NCBI GenBank assembly: GCA_964539395.1
Contig: CAZIIU010000016.1
Location: 1-64,000, forward strand
Direction: 5' to 3'
Length of the DNA: 64,000 nt
Source of the DNA: M55B112 sp964539395
Lineage (GTDB): Bacteria; Bacteroidota; Bacteroidia; Bacteroidales; GCA-2748055
Shown here: one piece after another, positions 63,710-64,000 of the stretch
How the letters are laid out: the number at the start of each line of letters is the position of its first letter
How positions within the stretch are numbered: position 1 is the first letter of the stretch
Position numbers and translations under genes: made by a program
The notes under the pieces: model-generated
What the model was told of the DNA's origin: nothing
What the model saw: the letters and a program-made list of their open reading frames with translations, nothing else
Database searches by the model: none

Positions 63710-64000
63710 ATGATTTATCTTACAAGAAGGGAACGTTTCAGTGCTGCCCACCGGCTTTGTCAGCCAGGGCTTTCAGACGATGAAAACCTGGAATTGTACG
63801 GTCCGTGTGCAAATCCAAACTGGCACGGGCACAACTATATATTATGGGTCATTGTTAAGGGAGAGATCAAAGCGCAGACTGGATACGCAGCCGACCTGAA
63901 GCAGATCAGCAACGTGATAAAGGAGAAGGTGGTCGATAAGCTCGACCATAAAAATCTGAACCTGGAGGTAGATTTCATGAAGGATATCATCGCCTCCACA
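63710..64000 (+). CDS. queD: 6-carboxy-tetrahydropterin synthase / PTPS-like protein (partial)
   Basis: The first 97 codons are in the window and run off its edge. Zinc ligands H14 (FSAAHRL), H39 and H41 (NWHGHNY) and the catalytic Cys C33 (GPCANP) fit the 6-pyruvoyltetrahydropterin synthase superfamily, followed by LDHKNLN typical of the group. QueD makes the queuosine precursor; a folate or biopterin role (PTPS, PTPS-III) is an alternative. The CxxxHxH spacing fits QueD-type enzymes. Confidence 0.85.
   Translation, partial: MIYLTRRERFSAAHRLCQPGLSDDENLELYGPCANPNWHGHNYILWVIVKGEIKAQTGYAADLKQISNVIKEKVVDKLDHKNLNLEVDFMKDIIAST

Overview
The window reads as chromosomal DNA of a Bacteroidota bacterium, most likely a Bacteroidales/Marinilabiliales-type marine or gut-like lineage. 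The signs are: Bacteroidota-type promoters (TAnnTTTG -7 boxes, two or three with a TTTG -33 box at the right spacing), the outer-membrane block murI - two Skp/OmpH - bamA - uppS - PorG-like genes, pieces of a type IX secretion system (T9SS), a Na+-translocating NADH:quinone reductase (Na+-NQR) operon with apbE, and the run HsdR_N-like nuclease / AMP nucleosidase / holA. No rRNA, tRNA, CRISPR, prophage or intact insertion sequence was seen. Most of the window is ordinary housekeeping DNA; the accessory colour comes from paralogue expansions, lineage-specific envelope proteins and minisatellites.

Layout. 1-4.6 kb: probable end of porV, ispF, a tandem repeat, a CoA-binding protein, a thioredoxin-like protein, an animal-type (long) urocanate hydratase with a charged insert, and a DCC-family oxidoreductase. 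4.7-10.6 kb: lemA plus two TPM-domain genes, a CapA-like phosphoesterase, a zinc-ribbon coiled-coil protein with a Nif3-like protein, and a MerR regulator. 10.7-15.0 kb: a four-gene minus-strand operon of three paralogous membrane-anchored M23 peptidases and a CapA-like lipoprotein, divergent from alaS. 15.2-22.2 kb: alaS, a long-chain acyl-CoA synthetase, recR and a sodium:solute symporter. 22.3-29.5 kb: the envelope-biogenesis operon (two OM barrels, uppS, bamA, two skp-like, murI). 29.7-34 kb: nadK with a CBS protein, a minisatellite, pdxJ and lysA. 34-36 kb: a GT2 glycosyltransferase fused to a decayed sugar-phosphate-transferase-like tail.

36.2-43.2 kb: three paralogous secreted TPR-PD40 proteins with different C-termini (a four-copy helical repeat plus membrane anchor; an OmpA peptidoglycan-binding domain; a short tail) and a GNAT acetyltransferase. 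These resemble the T9SS-associated PorE architecture and are the most system-like novelty here. 43.3-48.4 kb: orphan HsdR_N protein, AMP nucleosidase, holA, a GmhB-like phosphatase, YqgE and NhaC. 48.5-50.9 kb: fused E1 alpha/beta of a branched-chain 2-oxoacid dehydrogenase. 51.0-59.1 kb: two tiny membrane-anchored cysteine proteins (the second resembling the NqrM maturation factor) facing nqrABCDEF-apbE, which has a near-ideal promoter. 59.4-64 kb: the T9SS plug protein (DUF5103), a large coiled-coil membrane protein, hldD, and the start of queD.

Functional threads. The envelope is the main theme: BamA/Skp/UppS/MurI/M23/HldD/GmhB build it, while PorV, PorG, Plug and PorE-like proteins belong to or resemble T9SS. 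Sodium energetics is the second theme: Na+-NQR makes a sodium gradient that NhaC and the sodium:solute symporter can use. All functional assignments come from recognised motifs and synteny read by eye; no database search was run.
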